64,000 nucleotides of DNA from PHAA01 sp022706565 (GCA_040769385.1 JAXGLD010000003.1:62001-126000), one strand, 5' to 3'. Numbered from the stretch's first letter, positions 17,831 through 26,467 are shown. The notes: generated from the letters alone by a model not told the origin. Numbers and translations are program-made.

Positions 17831-19105
17831 GTGGCTGAAGTAATGGGAGAAAAGATCACTGTTAAGGACGGGGTGCTTAATGTTCCCGACCACCCCATCA
17901 TTCCTTTTATAATTGGGGATGGGACAGGCCCGGATATCTGGGCGGCAGCATCGCGGGTCATTGATGCCGCGGTAGCCAAGGCCTATGACGGCCAGAAATC
18001 CATCGTATGGAAAGAAGTACTGGCTGGAGAGAAGGCTTTTAACCTGACCGGTGAATGGCTGCCCCAGGCCACCTTGGATGCTATCAACGAATATATAATC
18101 GCCATTAAAGGCCCCCTGACCACCCCCATCGGGGGAGGCATCCGCTCGCTCAACGTGGCCCTGCGGCAGAGCCTGGATCTCTACACCTGCCTGCGGCCGG
18201 TCCAGTATTTCCAGGGCGTGCCCTCGCCGGTCAAACATCCTGAGGATGTAGATATGGTTATCTTCCGGGAGAACACCGAGGATATCTACGCCGGCATCGA
18301 ATACCCGCAAGGTTCGGAACAGGCGGAAAAACTGCTTAAGTTCCTGCAGGAGGACCTGGGGGTCAACAAGATTCGCTTTCCGGGCAGCTCTGGCTTGGGT
18401 ATAAAGCCGGTTTCTGAAGAGGGGACCAAACGGCTGGTGCGGGCTGCCATCGACTACGCCCTGAGTGAAGGCCGTAGGAGCGTCACCCTGGTGCACAAGG
18501 GCAATATCATGAAATACACTGAAGGCGCCTTCAAACAGTGGGGTTACGAGGTAGCCGAGCAGGAATATGGAGACCGGGTCTTCACCTGGGATGAATATGA
18601 CCGCATCAAGGACGAGAAGGGCTCGGAGGCTGCCGATAAAGCCCAGGCGGAGGCAGAAAAGGCCGGCAAGCTGATTATCAAGGACGCCATCGCTGACATC
18701 TTCCTGCAGCAGATCCTGACCCGGCCGCGTGAATTTGATGTGGTGGCCACCCTCAACCTGAACGGGGATTATATTTCCGACGCCCTGGCCGCTCAAGTAG
18801 GGGGCATCGGCATCGCCCCTGGAGCCAACATCAATTATATTACCGGCCACGCCGTATTCGAGGCCACCCATGGGACGGCGCCCAAATACGCCGGCTTGGA
18901 TAAGGTAAATCCTTGTTCAGTGATCCTGTCGGGAGTGATGATGCTCAAGCACCTGCGCTGGCTCGAGGCCGCTGATCTGATCACCGCGGCTATTGAGAAA
19001 ACCATCGCCAGCAAGGTGGTCACCTACGACTTCGCTCGTTTGATGGAGGGAGCGACCGAGGTCAAATGTTCCCAGTTTGCCGATGAATTAATAAAGAATA
19101 TGTAA
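17831..19105 (+). CDS. icd: NADP-dependent isocitrate dehydrogenase
   Basis: Icd oxidatively decarboxylates isocitrate to 2-oxoglutarate. The 424-residue protein is close to the E. coli type: IGDGTGPDIW near the N-terminus, the substrate loop GGGIRSLNVALRQ (the serine that E. coli Icd phosphorylates is present), FRENTEDIYAGIEY, TLVHKGNIMKYTEGAF, NLNGDYISDALAAQVGG and FEATHGTAPKYAG. GTG 17831 has AAGGAGG 6 bp before it. It is paired with the preceding synthase, suggesting a 2-oxoglutarate/glutamate branch rather than a full Krebs cycle. No aconitase is in the window. Confidence 0.95.
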   Translation: MAEVMGEKITVKDGVLNVPDHPIIPFIIGDGTGPDIWAAASRVIDAAVAKAYDGQKSIVWKEVLAGEKAFNLTGEWLPQATLDAINEYIIAIKGPLTTPIGGGIRSLNVALRQSLDLYTCLRPVQYFQGVPSPVKHPEDVDMVIFRENTEDIYAGIEYPQGSEQAEKLLKFLQEDLGVNKIRFPGSSGLGIKPVSEEGTKRLVRAAIDYALSEGRRSVTLVHKGNIMKYTEGAFKQWGYEVAEQEYGDRVFTWDEYDRIKDEKGSEAADKAQAEAEKAGKLIIKDAIADIFLQQILTRPREFDVVATLNLNGDYISDALAAQVGGIGIAPGANINYITGHAVFEATHGTAPKYAGLDKVNPCSVILSGVMMLKHLRWLEAADLITAAIEKTIASKVVTYDFARLMEGATEVKCSQFADELIKNM

Positions 19106-19192
19106 ACACCGAGTCGGTATTGTTACTCAGCGGGGCGGGGCAGCAACTGCAATCCGTGGACTCAGGTTTTTAATTAACAGTGAACAGGTATT

Positions 19193-19229
19193 AAGAGGGT
19201 TTCGGACTTCGGGCTGAAACCCTCTTTTT
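19193..19229 (+). terminator. Rho-independent terminator after icd
   Basis: AAGAGGGTTTC pairs with GAAACCCTCTT and is followed by TTTTG. The rest of the 403-bp stretch 19106-19508 holds repeat copy 3 and no credible gene. Confidence 0.9.
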
Positions 19230-19410
19230 GTGGTGGTGTTGAGGTGACAAAGGCTTTTTCTCAGGATGTTAAGAATGCCACTTTGAGCGCGGCGAAGAGT
19301 CTCATTGAGTGTTACCGTGAACGAGATGAAGATTCTAATCACGCAGTGAGGATCTGGCAGAGCCAGATGCCAGCGGGGTGTAAAAGACCCTCACAGAAGA
19401 CTGGAATGCT

Positions 19411-19522
19411 AAGAATTGCTAGTAGTATGCATAATATACTGGCGGACGTTAAGCGACAGCGTGGAAGCCATTATATTTATGCACACCTCATATCAACAAA
19501 ATGGAGTTTTACAGTGGTCTCG
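19411..19522 (+). repeat. Dispersed palindromic repeat, copy 3
   Basis: The palindrome core is 19424-19487 with the conserved centre ACGTTAAGCGACAGCGT. Like copy 1 it is bounded by AAGAATTGCT (19411-19420) and by AGTGGTCTCG (19513-19522), giving a 112-bp unit. The right edge runs into the last codons of the minus-strand methyltransferase/MTHFR gene, whose stop lies at 19509-19511. The left arm GTATGCATAATATACTGGC pairs with GCCATTATATTTATGCACAC. Confidence 0.8.
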
Positions 19523-21308
19523 AACCGCCCCCATGATACTGCAGGTCCAGGGCGCGGATACGGGCCATTATGGCTGTAATCAGGTCGATCCGTTTGAAGG
19601 GTGTTATCAGGTAATATCCGTCCACATAAGGATATATCTCCTCGGCGAATCGGGCGGAAATCTCCACTGCCAGGACGCTGGCTGCTTCTTTGGAGAGGCC
19701 CTGGTATTGTTCCACGATGTCCTCGGCCACTCTTATACCCGCTATTTCATTGTTCATAAAACAGGCATTCTTATGGCTGACGATGGGTATAATGCCGCCC
19801 AAGAGGCGGACCGTCAATTCCCGGCGAGCAATCTGCAGATTTTCAACCGCGGTAGAACTCAGCACCGGTTGGGTCAGGAACATGGTCACCCCGTTTTCCA
19901 CCTTTTTGCGGGCGCGCTGCAGTTCATGGGCGAAGTTGCGGGCATTAACATTAAGTGCCGCACAGATATTGAACGGGGAGGCGAAAGCGGTCTGGTTGAA
20001 ATTACTGATATAGCGAGCCAGCACGGCCGAATTGAAGCTAAAAACCCCCTTCACCTCATCCCGCTGGGCGGTGGGGACTGGATCGCCGGTAACCACCAGG
20101 ACATTATTTATTCCCTCGATGTTCAGACCCAGCAGCAAAGCCTTGGTGGCGTTGATGTTACGGTCCCGGCAGGTTAGGTGGGGCAGGGGGGTTATGCCCA
20201 GTTCGCGCTTCAGCTTGCAGGCCATCAGGCTGCTGTCCACCCGGGCTCGGGCCAGGGGGGAATCGGCGATGGTGATGGCGTCCACCCCCTGCTCCTTCAA
20301 GTGGCGGGCGCTGGCCAGGAAGAAGTCGATATCGGTGTCGATGGGAGGGTCGAGTTCAACCGCGATGATCTTTTCACCCTGGGCCATTTTCTCCAGCAGC
20401 TGGTTGGGCAGGGGCTCTCTCTGCGGACGGGGTTTTTCAAGGGGGGTTCTGGCAGCGATCTTGTCAGGGGAGAATGATGCCAGCCGGACTACCATCTCCC
20501 GGATATAGTCCGGGGTGGTACCGCAGCATCCGCCCAGAATGGTCACCCCCTGGCGGGCCGCCTCCAGCATCTGGTCAGCAAAATACTCCTTATTACTCTG
20601 GAAGAAGGTACGGTTGTTGATCAAAGCCGGATAACCGGAATTGGGCATGATAGAGATGGTCTTATTTCCAAAGGATAGTCCTTTCATATACTCCCGCAGG
20701 TGGGACGGTCCCGAATAACAATTGAAACCCACCGAGTCTATAGTAGGGACATGGAGCAGGCTATCCAGCAACTGCCGGCCCGATTTTCCCAAGCGGGTCA
20801 GCCCTTCGGGTGATACCGCGAAGGAAACCATGACGTAGGCTTCCGGATTCCTCTCTTTGATATAACGGGAGAGGGGGGCCAGGTACTCCTCGCTGCTGAA
20901 GGTTTCAAATAGGAAGTTGGCTGCCCCCCGTTCCAGGAACAGGTCCACGATTTCCCGATATTCTTCCCAGCGATCGGCGTCATCCTCGGCCGGCAGCGGG
21001 CCGATGTCGGCAAAGACCTGAATGCCAGTTCCCTCTGCCGCTTCCATAGCCAGATCGTAACCCTGCTGGATGACGGTGGCCAGGGTCTCGGCATTACAAC
21101 CCAGGCTGGCCCGGTTGGCCCCAAAGGTATTGGTTTTGATGGCCTGGCAGCCGGCTTCGATATATTCCCGGTGGATTTTTATTACTGTGTTGCGATCAAA
21201 CAGATTGGCCAGCTCACAGTTGCTCAAAGGATTGGGGGCAACACTGGCATAATAGGTGCCCATGGCACCATCAAAGATGAAAGGCGACTTAACCGGTTTA
21301 ATCATCAT
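19509..21308 (-). CDS. Bifunctional homocysteine S-methyltransferase/5,10-methylenetetrahydrofolate reductase
   Basis: The 599-residue protein joins two enzymes, as in YitJ-like proteins. The N-terminal half is a Pfam02574-type homocysteine methyltransferase: SPFIFDGAMGTYY start, VGFNCYSGP near 193 and the zinc motif GGCCGTTPDYI near 259. The C-terminal part (about 325-597) is a MetF-like TIM barrel with AVELDPPIDTD, LTCRDRN and VVTGDPVP. It could supply and use methyl-THF for methionine. ATG 21308 has AAAGG 7 bp upstream; the frame continues to 21395 without family similarity. It diverges from the metF-type gene at 21560. Confidence 0.88.
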   Translation of the reverse strand: MMIKPVKSPFIFDGAMGTYYASVAPNPLSNCELANLFDRNTVIKIHREYIEAGCQAIKTNTFGANRASLGCNAETLATVIQQGYDLAMEAAEGTGIQVFADIGPLPAEDDADRWEEYREIVDLFLERGAANFLFETFSSEEYLAPLSRYIKERNPEAYVMVSFAVSPEGLTRLGKSGRQLLDSLLHVPTIDSVGFNCYSGPSHLREYMKGLSFGNKTISIMPNSGYPALINNRTFFQSNKEYFADQMLEAARQGVTILGGCCGTTPDYIREMVVRLASFSPDKIAARTPLEKPRPQREPLPNQLLEKMAQGEKIIAVELDPPIDTDIDFFLASARHLKEQGVDAITIADSPLARARVDSSLMACKLKRELGITPLPHLTCRDRNINATKALLLGLNIEGINNVLVVTGDPVPTAQRDEVKGVFSFNSAVLARYISNFNQTAFASPFNICAALNVNARNFAHELQRARKKVENGVTMFLTQPVLSSTAVENLQIARRELTVRLLGGIIPIVSHKNACFMNNEIAGIRVAEDIVEQYQGLSKEAASVLAVEISARFAEEIYPYVDGYYLITPFKRIDLITAIMARIRALDLQYHGGGSRPL

Positions 21309-21413
21309 AACCATCCTTTGCATCACAATTGGTTTCCTGCTTATGATAGCAAATATGGAGGTCGGCCGCACCCGGACCAGATAGGGTGCGGTCAAAATAT
21401 GCAGGAAGGATTA

Positions 21414-21422
21414 TGATATAAT
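21414..21422 (+). promoter_or_regulatory. Extended -10 promoter for the metF-type gene
   Basis: TGATATAAT (extended TG plus TATAAT at 21417-21422) would start transcription near 21429, exactly at the 5' edge of the leader stem described next. Confidence 0.6.
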
Positions 21423-21427
21423 GCAAT

Positions 21428-21526
21428 AGATGTCCCGGACCGGGCGGTTCGGCGACCCGCTGTTCGGGACTGTACGTTGGGACGTCTAGTACGTGTCTGA
21501 CCGGGGTAACTTCTTTAGGGGAGGGG
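21428..21526 (+). promoter_or_regulatory. Structured 5' leader with competing stems upstream of metF
   Basis: AGATGTCCC (21428-21436) can pair over 9 bp with GGGACGTCT (21479-21487). The overlapping GTCCCG (21432-21437) can instead pair with CGGGAC (21465-21470). These pairings are mutually exclusive, the layout of a regulatory switch. A GGGGAGGGG ribosome site (21518-21526) lies at the 3' end. I do not recognise a known riboswitch class in it. Confidence 0.5.
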
Positions 21527-21559
21527 AAGAAAATCAGCAATCGATTCAGGGAGTCGTTA

Positions 21560-23053
21560 TTGGACATAGATACGTTTTCAGTGACCTGGGAAATGGTTCC
21601 CGGCCGGGGAGCCCGCGAGAAAGCCCAGACCGATGTGATCCGGGCTGCGCAGGAGGCGGCCCAGGAAGGATTGGTTCATGCTCTGGCTATTACTGATAAT
21701 CCGGGGGGAAGGCCAGCCCTGTCTGCATCCTTCTTGGGCGCGGAGATACTCGCCCTGGGCATCGAACCGCTGGTTCATTTCACCTGCAAGGACAAGAACC
21801 GCAACCAGATCGAGTCCGAGCTGTACGCTCTGGACCGGGCCGGGGTGCAAAATCTGCTGGTGATGAGCGGGGACTATCCCACCGGTGGATTTAAGGGGCG
21901 GGCCAAGCCGGTTTTCGACCTGGACCCGGTCCACGTTCTGGAGATGACAGGGGCGATGAATCAAGGTCGGCTGGTATCCTCTTCCCAGGCCAAGCCCCAG
22001 CCCAGCCAATTCCTGACCGGGGCGGTGGTATCTCCTTTCAAGTCCACCGAAGCAGAATTAATGGTGCAGTATTACAAGCTGCAGAAGAAGATAGCTGCCG
22101 GTGCCGGATTCATAGTCACCCAGTTGGGCTACGACGTGCGCAAATTTCACGAAGTTCTGCAGTTTATCCGCAGTTGCGACCCCAGCTTGCCGGTAATCGG
22201 AAATATTTACATCCTGCCTTTCGGGGCGGCCCGGATGATGAATGCCAACCAGCTGCCTGGATGTGTGGTTTCCGACCAGTTGCTGGCCCAGATCGACCGG
22301 GAACGGGCGGACCAGGATAAAGGCCTGGGCGCGCGGCTGCTTAGGGCTGCCAAGATGTATGCGTTCATGAAAGGGATGGGCTTCGATGGGGTACACCTGG
22401 GTGGCCATAATATCAGCTATGAGCAGGTGCGCTTGGTGATAGAAAAGGGGGAGGAGCTGGTACCGGATTGGCTCCAGATCATCCCCGAATTTGATTTTCC
22501 CCAACCGGATGGATTCTATTATTATGAATTTGACCCTGCCACCGGCCTCAATACCCCGATCCCGGTCAACCGTGCCGCTTTGCCGGCGGACTATCCGGTG
22601 ACCTTCAACCATCGTATAATGCGTCTGGTGCATAGCCTGGCCTTTACCCCGGGCAAGAACCTGTTCCCATTGGCACAGAGCCATTACCGCAAAAAAAAGG
22701 ACCCCAGCCGGCATGGTTGGGAGCATCTGCTCAAGGTGATCGGCAACGGCTGCCAGGACTGCGGCGACTGTGCCCTGCTGGACATGGCCTACCTGTGTCC
22801 CATGTCGCAGTGTCCCAAGAACCAGCGCAATGGTGCCTGCGGGGGCAGCCGCGACGGTTGGTGTGAGGTTTTCCCCGGCAGGAAGAAATGCGTCTGGGTT
22901 AAGGCTTATGCCATGCTGAAGGCCTACGGTGAGGAAGGGCAGCTGGAAAGTCTGCAGGTGCCTCCGGTCAACTGGGATCTCTACCAGACCTCGGCCTGGT
23001 ATAATTACTACACCGGACGCGATCATTCCGCCATCACGGAGGACAAGGATTAG
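21560..23053 (+). CDS. metF: Methylenetetrahydrofolate reductase with fused C-terminal cysteine-rich (MetV-like) domain
   Basis: MetF interconverts methylene- and methyl-THF in the methyl branch. The first ~300 residues are a MetF barrel (TFSVTWEMVPGRGAREKA, HFTCKDKNRNQIES, GDYPTGG, VTQLGYDV). Residues ~385-460 form the MTHFR C-terminal zinc/Fe-S domain (PF12225 type) with about a dozen cysteines (NGCQDCGDC, LCPMSQCPKNQ, GACGG, WCEVF). In acetogens that domain is often the separate MetV. TTG 21560 has AGGGAG 6 bp upstream, but family-like residues (NRFRESLL) are encoded just before it, so the true start may be upstream at a non-standard codon. Confidence 0.88.
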   Translation: MDIDTFSVTWEMVPGRGAREKAQTDVIRAAQEAAQEGLVHALAITDNPGGRPALSASFLGAEILALGIEPLVHFTCKDKNRNQIESELYALDRAGVQNLLVMSGDYPTGGFKGRAKPVFDLDPVHVLEMTGAMNQGRLVSSSQAKPQPSQFLTGAVVSPFKSTEAELMVQYYKLQKKIAAGAGFIVTQLGYDVRKFHEVLQFIRSCDPSLPVIGNIYILPFGAARMMNANQLPGCVVSDQLLAQIDRERADQDKGLGARLLRAAKMYAFMKGMGFDGVHLGGHNISYEQVRLVIEKGEELVPDWLQIIPEFDFPQPDGFYYYEFDPATGLNTPIPVNRAALPADYPVTFNHRIMRLVHSLAFTPGKNLFPLAQSHYRKKKDPSRHGWEHLLKVIGNGCQDCGDCALLDMAYLCPMSQCPKNQRNGACGGSRDGWCEVFPGRKKCVWVKAYAMLKAYGEEGQLESLQVPPVNWDLYQTSAWYNYYTGRDHSAITEDKD

Positions 23054-23116
23054 AGCTGAAGGTGCGCTGCGAACCAAAACCAATTGGTCCCTGGGAAATT
23101 CGATCCCGGTGGCTGC

Positions 23117-24664
23117 TTATATAATCCCCTTGACGCTTGCCCGCGACTGCGATTCCTTGGCCAGAGCGGTTATCTGCTGGCACAGGGACCCCAGTTTCCC
23201 GTAATTATGGTCGGCCACCGCTCTTTCCATGGACAAGGCCAACTTCGATATCTTCATGAATCCATACATTCCTGCGGTGCCCTTGAGACTGTGGCTGATA
23301 TGCTTGATGGCACTATCGTTTTTGAGTTTTATCGCCTCTCGCAGCTCAACCAGCATCTCCTCCAGCATCTCCATGAATTCAGGCAGCAGTTCGGCAATGA
23401 TCTGCTGGGAGTAAAGGTCGGCCTGCTTGTCCTTCACAAACTCGTTGTTAAGCAGGTACTTGATTTCCCGTACGAGTGTTTCCGAACGGAACGGTTTGGC
23501 CAAGTAGGACGTACAGCCGCAGGCCAGGCATTTGTCGCGGTCGCTGCTGTGCGAGTTAGCAGTAACTGCGATTACCGGTATTTTCTCCCACGCCGGGTTT
23601 TCTCTGATCCGCCGGGTGGCCTCATAACCATCCATACGGGGCATTAGCATATCCATCAGTACCAGGTCAAAGGCTTTCCGTTCCATTTGGCATAAGGCTT
23701 CCAGACCGTTGGCGGCGGTTACCACCTCAAATCCGTAGTTGGTAAGCATTTGGCCGATCAGTTTCTGGTTGAGTTCATTATCGTCAACCAGCAGGATCGA
23801 GACAGGATTGAGAGAAGCCATGAATTCTTCATCGAGGGTCGACGGCCAGGCCGATTCACGTTCGGATGGGTTTATTTCCTCCTGCCGGTCGACCTCCAGG
23901 GGCAGCGTGACTTCAAAGGAATGACCGGTTTCCGGATGGCTGCGGACATGCAGTTTGCCCCCCATAAATTCGATAAGACGCTGGCACACGATCATCCCCA
24001 GGCTGACGCTCGAATTACTTTCACCATTCAGGCTGGTACTGGGTCCGGAAACAGCCGACCTGATCGAATGCGGCTTGGCAATACCGGCGCAAGCTATTGA
24101 CAGCCGATGGGAAGGCGAAGGAGAAGTGACTACCCGGGCTGATATTTGTATACCTTCGATATCTTTATGTTCCATGAGGTTGAACAACATATTGCCAACT
24201 ACCCGTTTCATTTTGGTCTGGTCCAGGCAGGCATTGCCGGGCAGACTGCCATTCAGATCCAACTCCAGCCGGAGGCCTTTTTTCTGCAACAGAGGCCCAA
24301 ACGCGGAGGTCCATTGGGGCAGGGCTTCACGGAGGTCGGTAGGAACCAGATCCAATTGTGCCCCTCCGTCCTGGAGCTTGGCCAATTCCAGCACATCATC
24401 AATGTTGTTGAGGAGCGTTTCCCCGCAATCGCGGATGTCATCGACCAAGAGCAACTGGTTCGTATCAAGCCGGCTGTGTTCCAGCAGATCGGCCGAACCG
24501 AGAATACCGATCAAAGGTGTGCGCAGCACGTGGGTCAGGTTGGACAGGAAGCGGTCGCCAAAAAGGGACTGGTTTTCCCTGCCCGGTTGGCCATGTGGAG
24601 GCGAATCCTGGTCTGCGGACAAACGATTATTAGAAATACCATGATTAGATTCCTTATATTGCAA
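23117..24664 (-). CDS. Hybrid sensor protein: HisKA, degenerate ATPase, receiver, HPt
   Basis: About 515 residues and no membrane segment. In order (from TTG 24664): HisKA with LTHVLRTPLIG (His45); an ATPase-like domain with an N-box trace (GNMLFNLMEH); a receiver with VDDNELNQKL, phospho-acceptor Asp338 in LMDMLMPRMDG and a conserved lysine (LAKPF); and an HPt domain with ISHSLKGTAGM (His458). The ATP-binding G1 box reads ACAGIA instead of a DxGxG form and the G2 box reads SVSLGM, so kinase activity is doubtful. The start is uncertain (TTG 24688 is also open). No input domain or partner regulator is adjacent. Confidence 0.82.
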   Translation of the reverse strand: MQYKESNHGISNNRLSADQDSPPHGQPGRENQSLFGDRFLSNLTHVLRTPLIGILGSADLLEHSRLDTNQLLLVDDIRDCGETLLNNIDDVLELAKLQDGGAQLDLVPTDLREALPQWTSAFGPLLQKKGLRLELDLNGSLPGNACLDQTKMKRVVGNMLFNLMEHKDIEGIQISARVVTSPSPSHRLSIACAGIAKPHSIRSAVSGPSTSLNGESNSSVSLGMIVCQRLIEFMGGKLHVRSHPETGHSFEVTLPLEVDRQEEINPSERESAWPSTLDEEFMASLNPVSILLVDDNELNQKLIGQMLTNYGFEVVTAANGLEALCQMERKAFDLVLMDMLMPRMDGYEATRRIRENPAWEKIPVIAVTANSHSSDRDKCLACGCTSYLAKPFRSETLVREIKYLLNNEFVKDKQADLYSQQIIAELLPEFMEMLEEMLVELREAIKLKNDSAIKHISHSLKGTAGMYGFMKISKLALSMERAVADHNYGKLGSLCQQITALAKESQSRASVKGII

Positions 24665-25092
24665 TTTAATCTGCCTTCCTCTCTCCAAAAACTCGCCAAT
24701 GGCGATCTTACATGATGCCGTATAGACAGCATATATGATACTGGAGGAAAAATATGTCTAATCATGGCAGCGGGAATGAAAAATTTTGTGTTTATTTCTG
24801 GCGAACCTAATCACTTATTGGAGAAGCTAAGGTATTTTCCCGAGAAATCGGGTCTAATAGGCAAATTTGATCTAAAAAAATTGATTTGCATGCAAGGATG
24901 GGGGCCAGGATGGCGTAAGTAAGGATGACGCGGGTAAAGATGATGAACGGGTGCCGCCGATGCCACAGTCGGCGGCCGGTTTAAGCATTGAAAAGCAGGA
25001 ATTTGGCAAGTCAGGGGGAATTTATTAAGAGTGAGTCGAATTTACTGGGATAGAATTGCCCCGTACTACGTACATAGAGGAGAGGTGTTGAA
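24665..25092. other. Divergent intergenic region with palindrome and hairpin
   Basis: About 430 bp without a credible gene between divergently transcribed genes. It holds the perfect palindrome TTGCATGCAA (24886-24895), an operator-sized site, and a perfect 8-bp hairpin GCCGCCGA/TCGGCGGC (24953-24976). No confident promoter was picked. Confidence 0.5.
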
Positions 25093-26343
25093 TTGAAGCT
25101 TTTTAATCCTGGACGCTTCCTATTGGCCGCAGCCCTGATGGTGGCCTGGGCCTGCTGCCTGTCCGCCCCGGCGGCGCAAGCCGCGCCCACTGTAGACATC
25201 ATCATAAACGGGCAGCAGATACCTTCTGATGTTCAGCCGGTGATCGTGGAAGGGCGGACTTATGTGCCTTTAAGGGTGGTATCGGAAAACCTGGGCGCCC
25301 GGGTTACCTGGATGGAAAAAGAGCGCCAGGTGGTGATCAACTGGAAGACAGACACTACCCCCGACCTGCCCCGGACTTCCGACGATATATCCATAATTCT
25401 GGATGGCCAGGTATTGAAGATTCCCGCCACTTATGGCAAACCGTTCATAAACAGCCAGTGGCGCACCATGATCCCCCTGCGGGCAGTGGGGGAAGCCCTG
25501 GATTGTGAAGTCCAGTGGCTGGCTCAGTCGTATACAGTAGTCATCGATTCCAAGGCCCAACTGGAGGATCGCCGGTTGTTTTCTGACTTGGCGGCGTATA
25601 AAACCAATCTCAAACTGATGGATGGGACGGTAATAAACTCTGCCTCCCTGGCCGGCAAGACCCCGTCATCATTCAGCAGCGAACAGATCGAGGTTTTCGA
25701 GAAGTATCGCTCTGATTTGGCCAAGTACAGCGCCAATGTAGTTCTGCCGGATGGTGAGACTATTAATGCCGCGGATCTGACCATTATGGGCGAATCCTAT
25801 TTGAGCGTCAATCAATTGAATAAGTGGCTGCGGCAGCAACAGGGCCGCCTTGGCCTGACCGGGGGCGGACTGGCAGGCTTGCCGCCCGATTTGGCCGAAC
25901 TATATCTGAGAATAGGAGAAGAATACGGCGTACGGGGCGATCTGGCCTTCTGCCAGGCAGCCAAGGAGACGAGGTATTTCCTGTTCGGCGGCGAGGTACA
26001 ACCGTGGCAGAACAATTATTGTGGCCTTTATGCGACTGGTGCTCCCCGGACCGGGGACGAAGACCTCAACGGGGCCGATCCCAGCCAGGTTTGGTTCATG
26101 CCAGGGGTTCACGGAGCGATTTTTGCCACTCCCAAAGCTGGAGTGGAGGCTCACATTCAACACCTGTATGCCTATGCCACCAAGAGCAAGCTGCCAGCCG
26201 GCAAAGCGCTGGTCGACCCCCGCTACACCTTGGTATCACGGGGCATTGCCCCCACCTGGCTGGGCCTCAACGCCCGCTGGGCAGTTCCTGGAACCACCTA
26301 TGGACAAAGCATAATTTTCGATTATTGGGCCAAGGCTTACTAG
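25093..26343 (+). CDS. Secreted cell-wall protein: copper amine oxidase-like N-domain plus glucosaminidase-like domain
   Basis: The 416-residue protein begins with a signal peptide (hydrophobic core FLLAAALMVAWACC, cleavage near AQAA, about residue 32). Residues ~33-155 form the copper-amine-oxidase N1-like domain common in Clostridia, with paired motifs (VPLRVVSENLGARVTW and IPLRAVGEALDCEVQW). A linker follows. The C-terminal ~150 residues (LYLRIGEEYGVRGDLAFCQ, then NNYCGLYATG and AGVEAHIQHLYAY) resemble the endo-beta-N-acetylglucosaminidase/lysozyme-like fold. It probably works on peptidoglycan outside the cell. TTG 25093 follows GGAGAGG. Confidence 0.8.
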   Translation: MKLFNPGRFLLAAALMVAWACCLSAPAAQAAPTVDIIINGQQIPSDVQPVIVEGRTYVPLRVVSENLGARVTWMEKERQVVINWKTDTTPDLPRTSDDISIILDGQVLKIPATYGKPFINSQWRTMIPLRAVGEALDCEVQWLAQSYTVVIDSKAQLEDRRLFSDLAAYKTNLKLMDGTVINSASLAGKTPSSFSSEQIEVFEKYRSDLAKYSANVVLPDGETINAADLTIMGESYLSVNQLNKWLRQQQGRLGLTGGGLAGLPPDLAELYLRIGEEYGVRGDLAFCQAAKETRYFLFGGEVQPWQNNYCGLYATGAPRTGDEDLNGADPSQVWFMPGVHGAIFATPKAGVEAHIQHLYAYATKSKLPAGKALVDPRYTLVSRGIAPTWLGLNARWAVPGTTYGQSIIFDYWAKAY

Positions 26344-26467
26344 CAACGGACTGTGACCTTTCCGATAAGCCAAGCAAGCTATCAGCAAGGTTTTCCATTC
26401 GTTTGTGAAGAACCGGCCAGGCCATGATAAGGGCAATTGGTTGGTGCCAGGCGCCTTATAAACCACA

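Noticed and set aside
17597..18871. 424-codon minus-strand frame
   Set aside because: Antisense shadow of icd and the upstream synthase.
19244..19579. 111-codon frame after icd
   Set aside because: It runs through the palindromic repeat and antisense into the methyltransferase gene, with no ribosome site worth the name and no family similarity. A decayed fragment at its start cannot be excluded.
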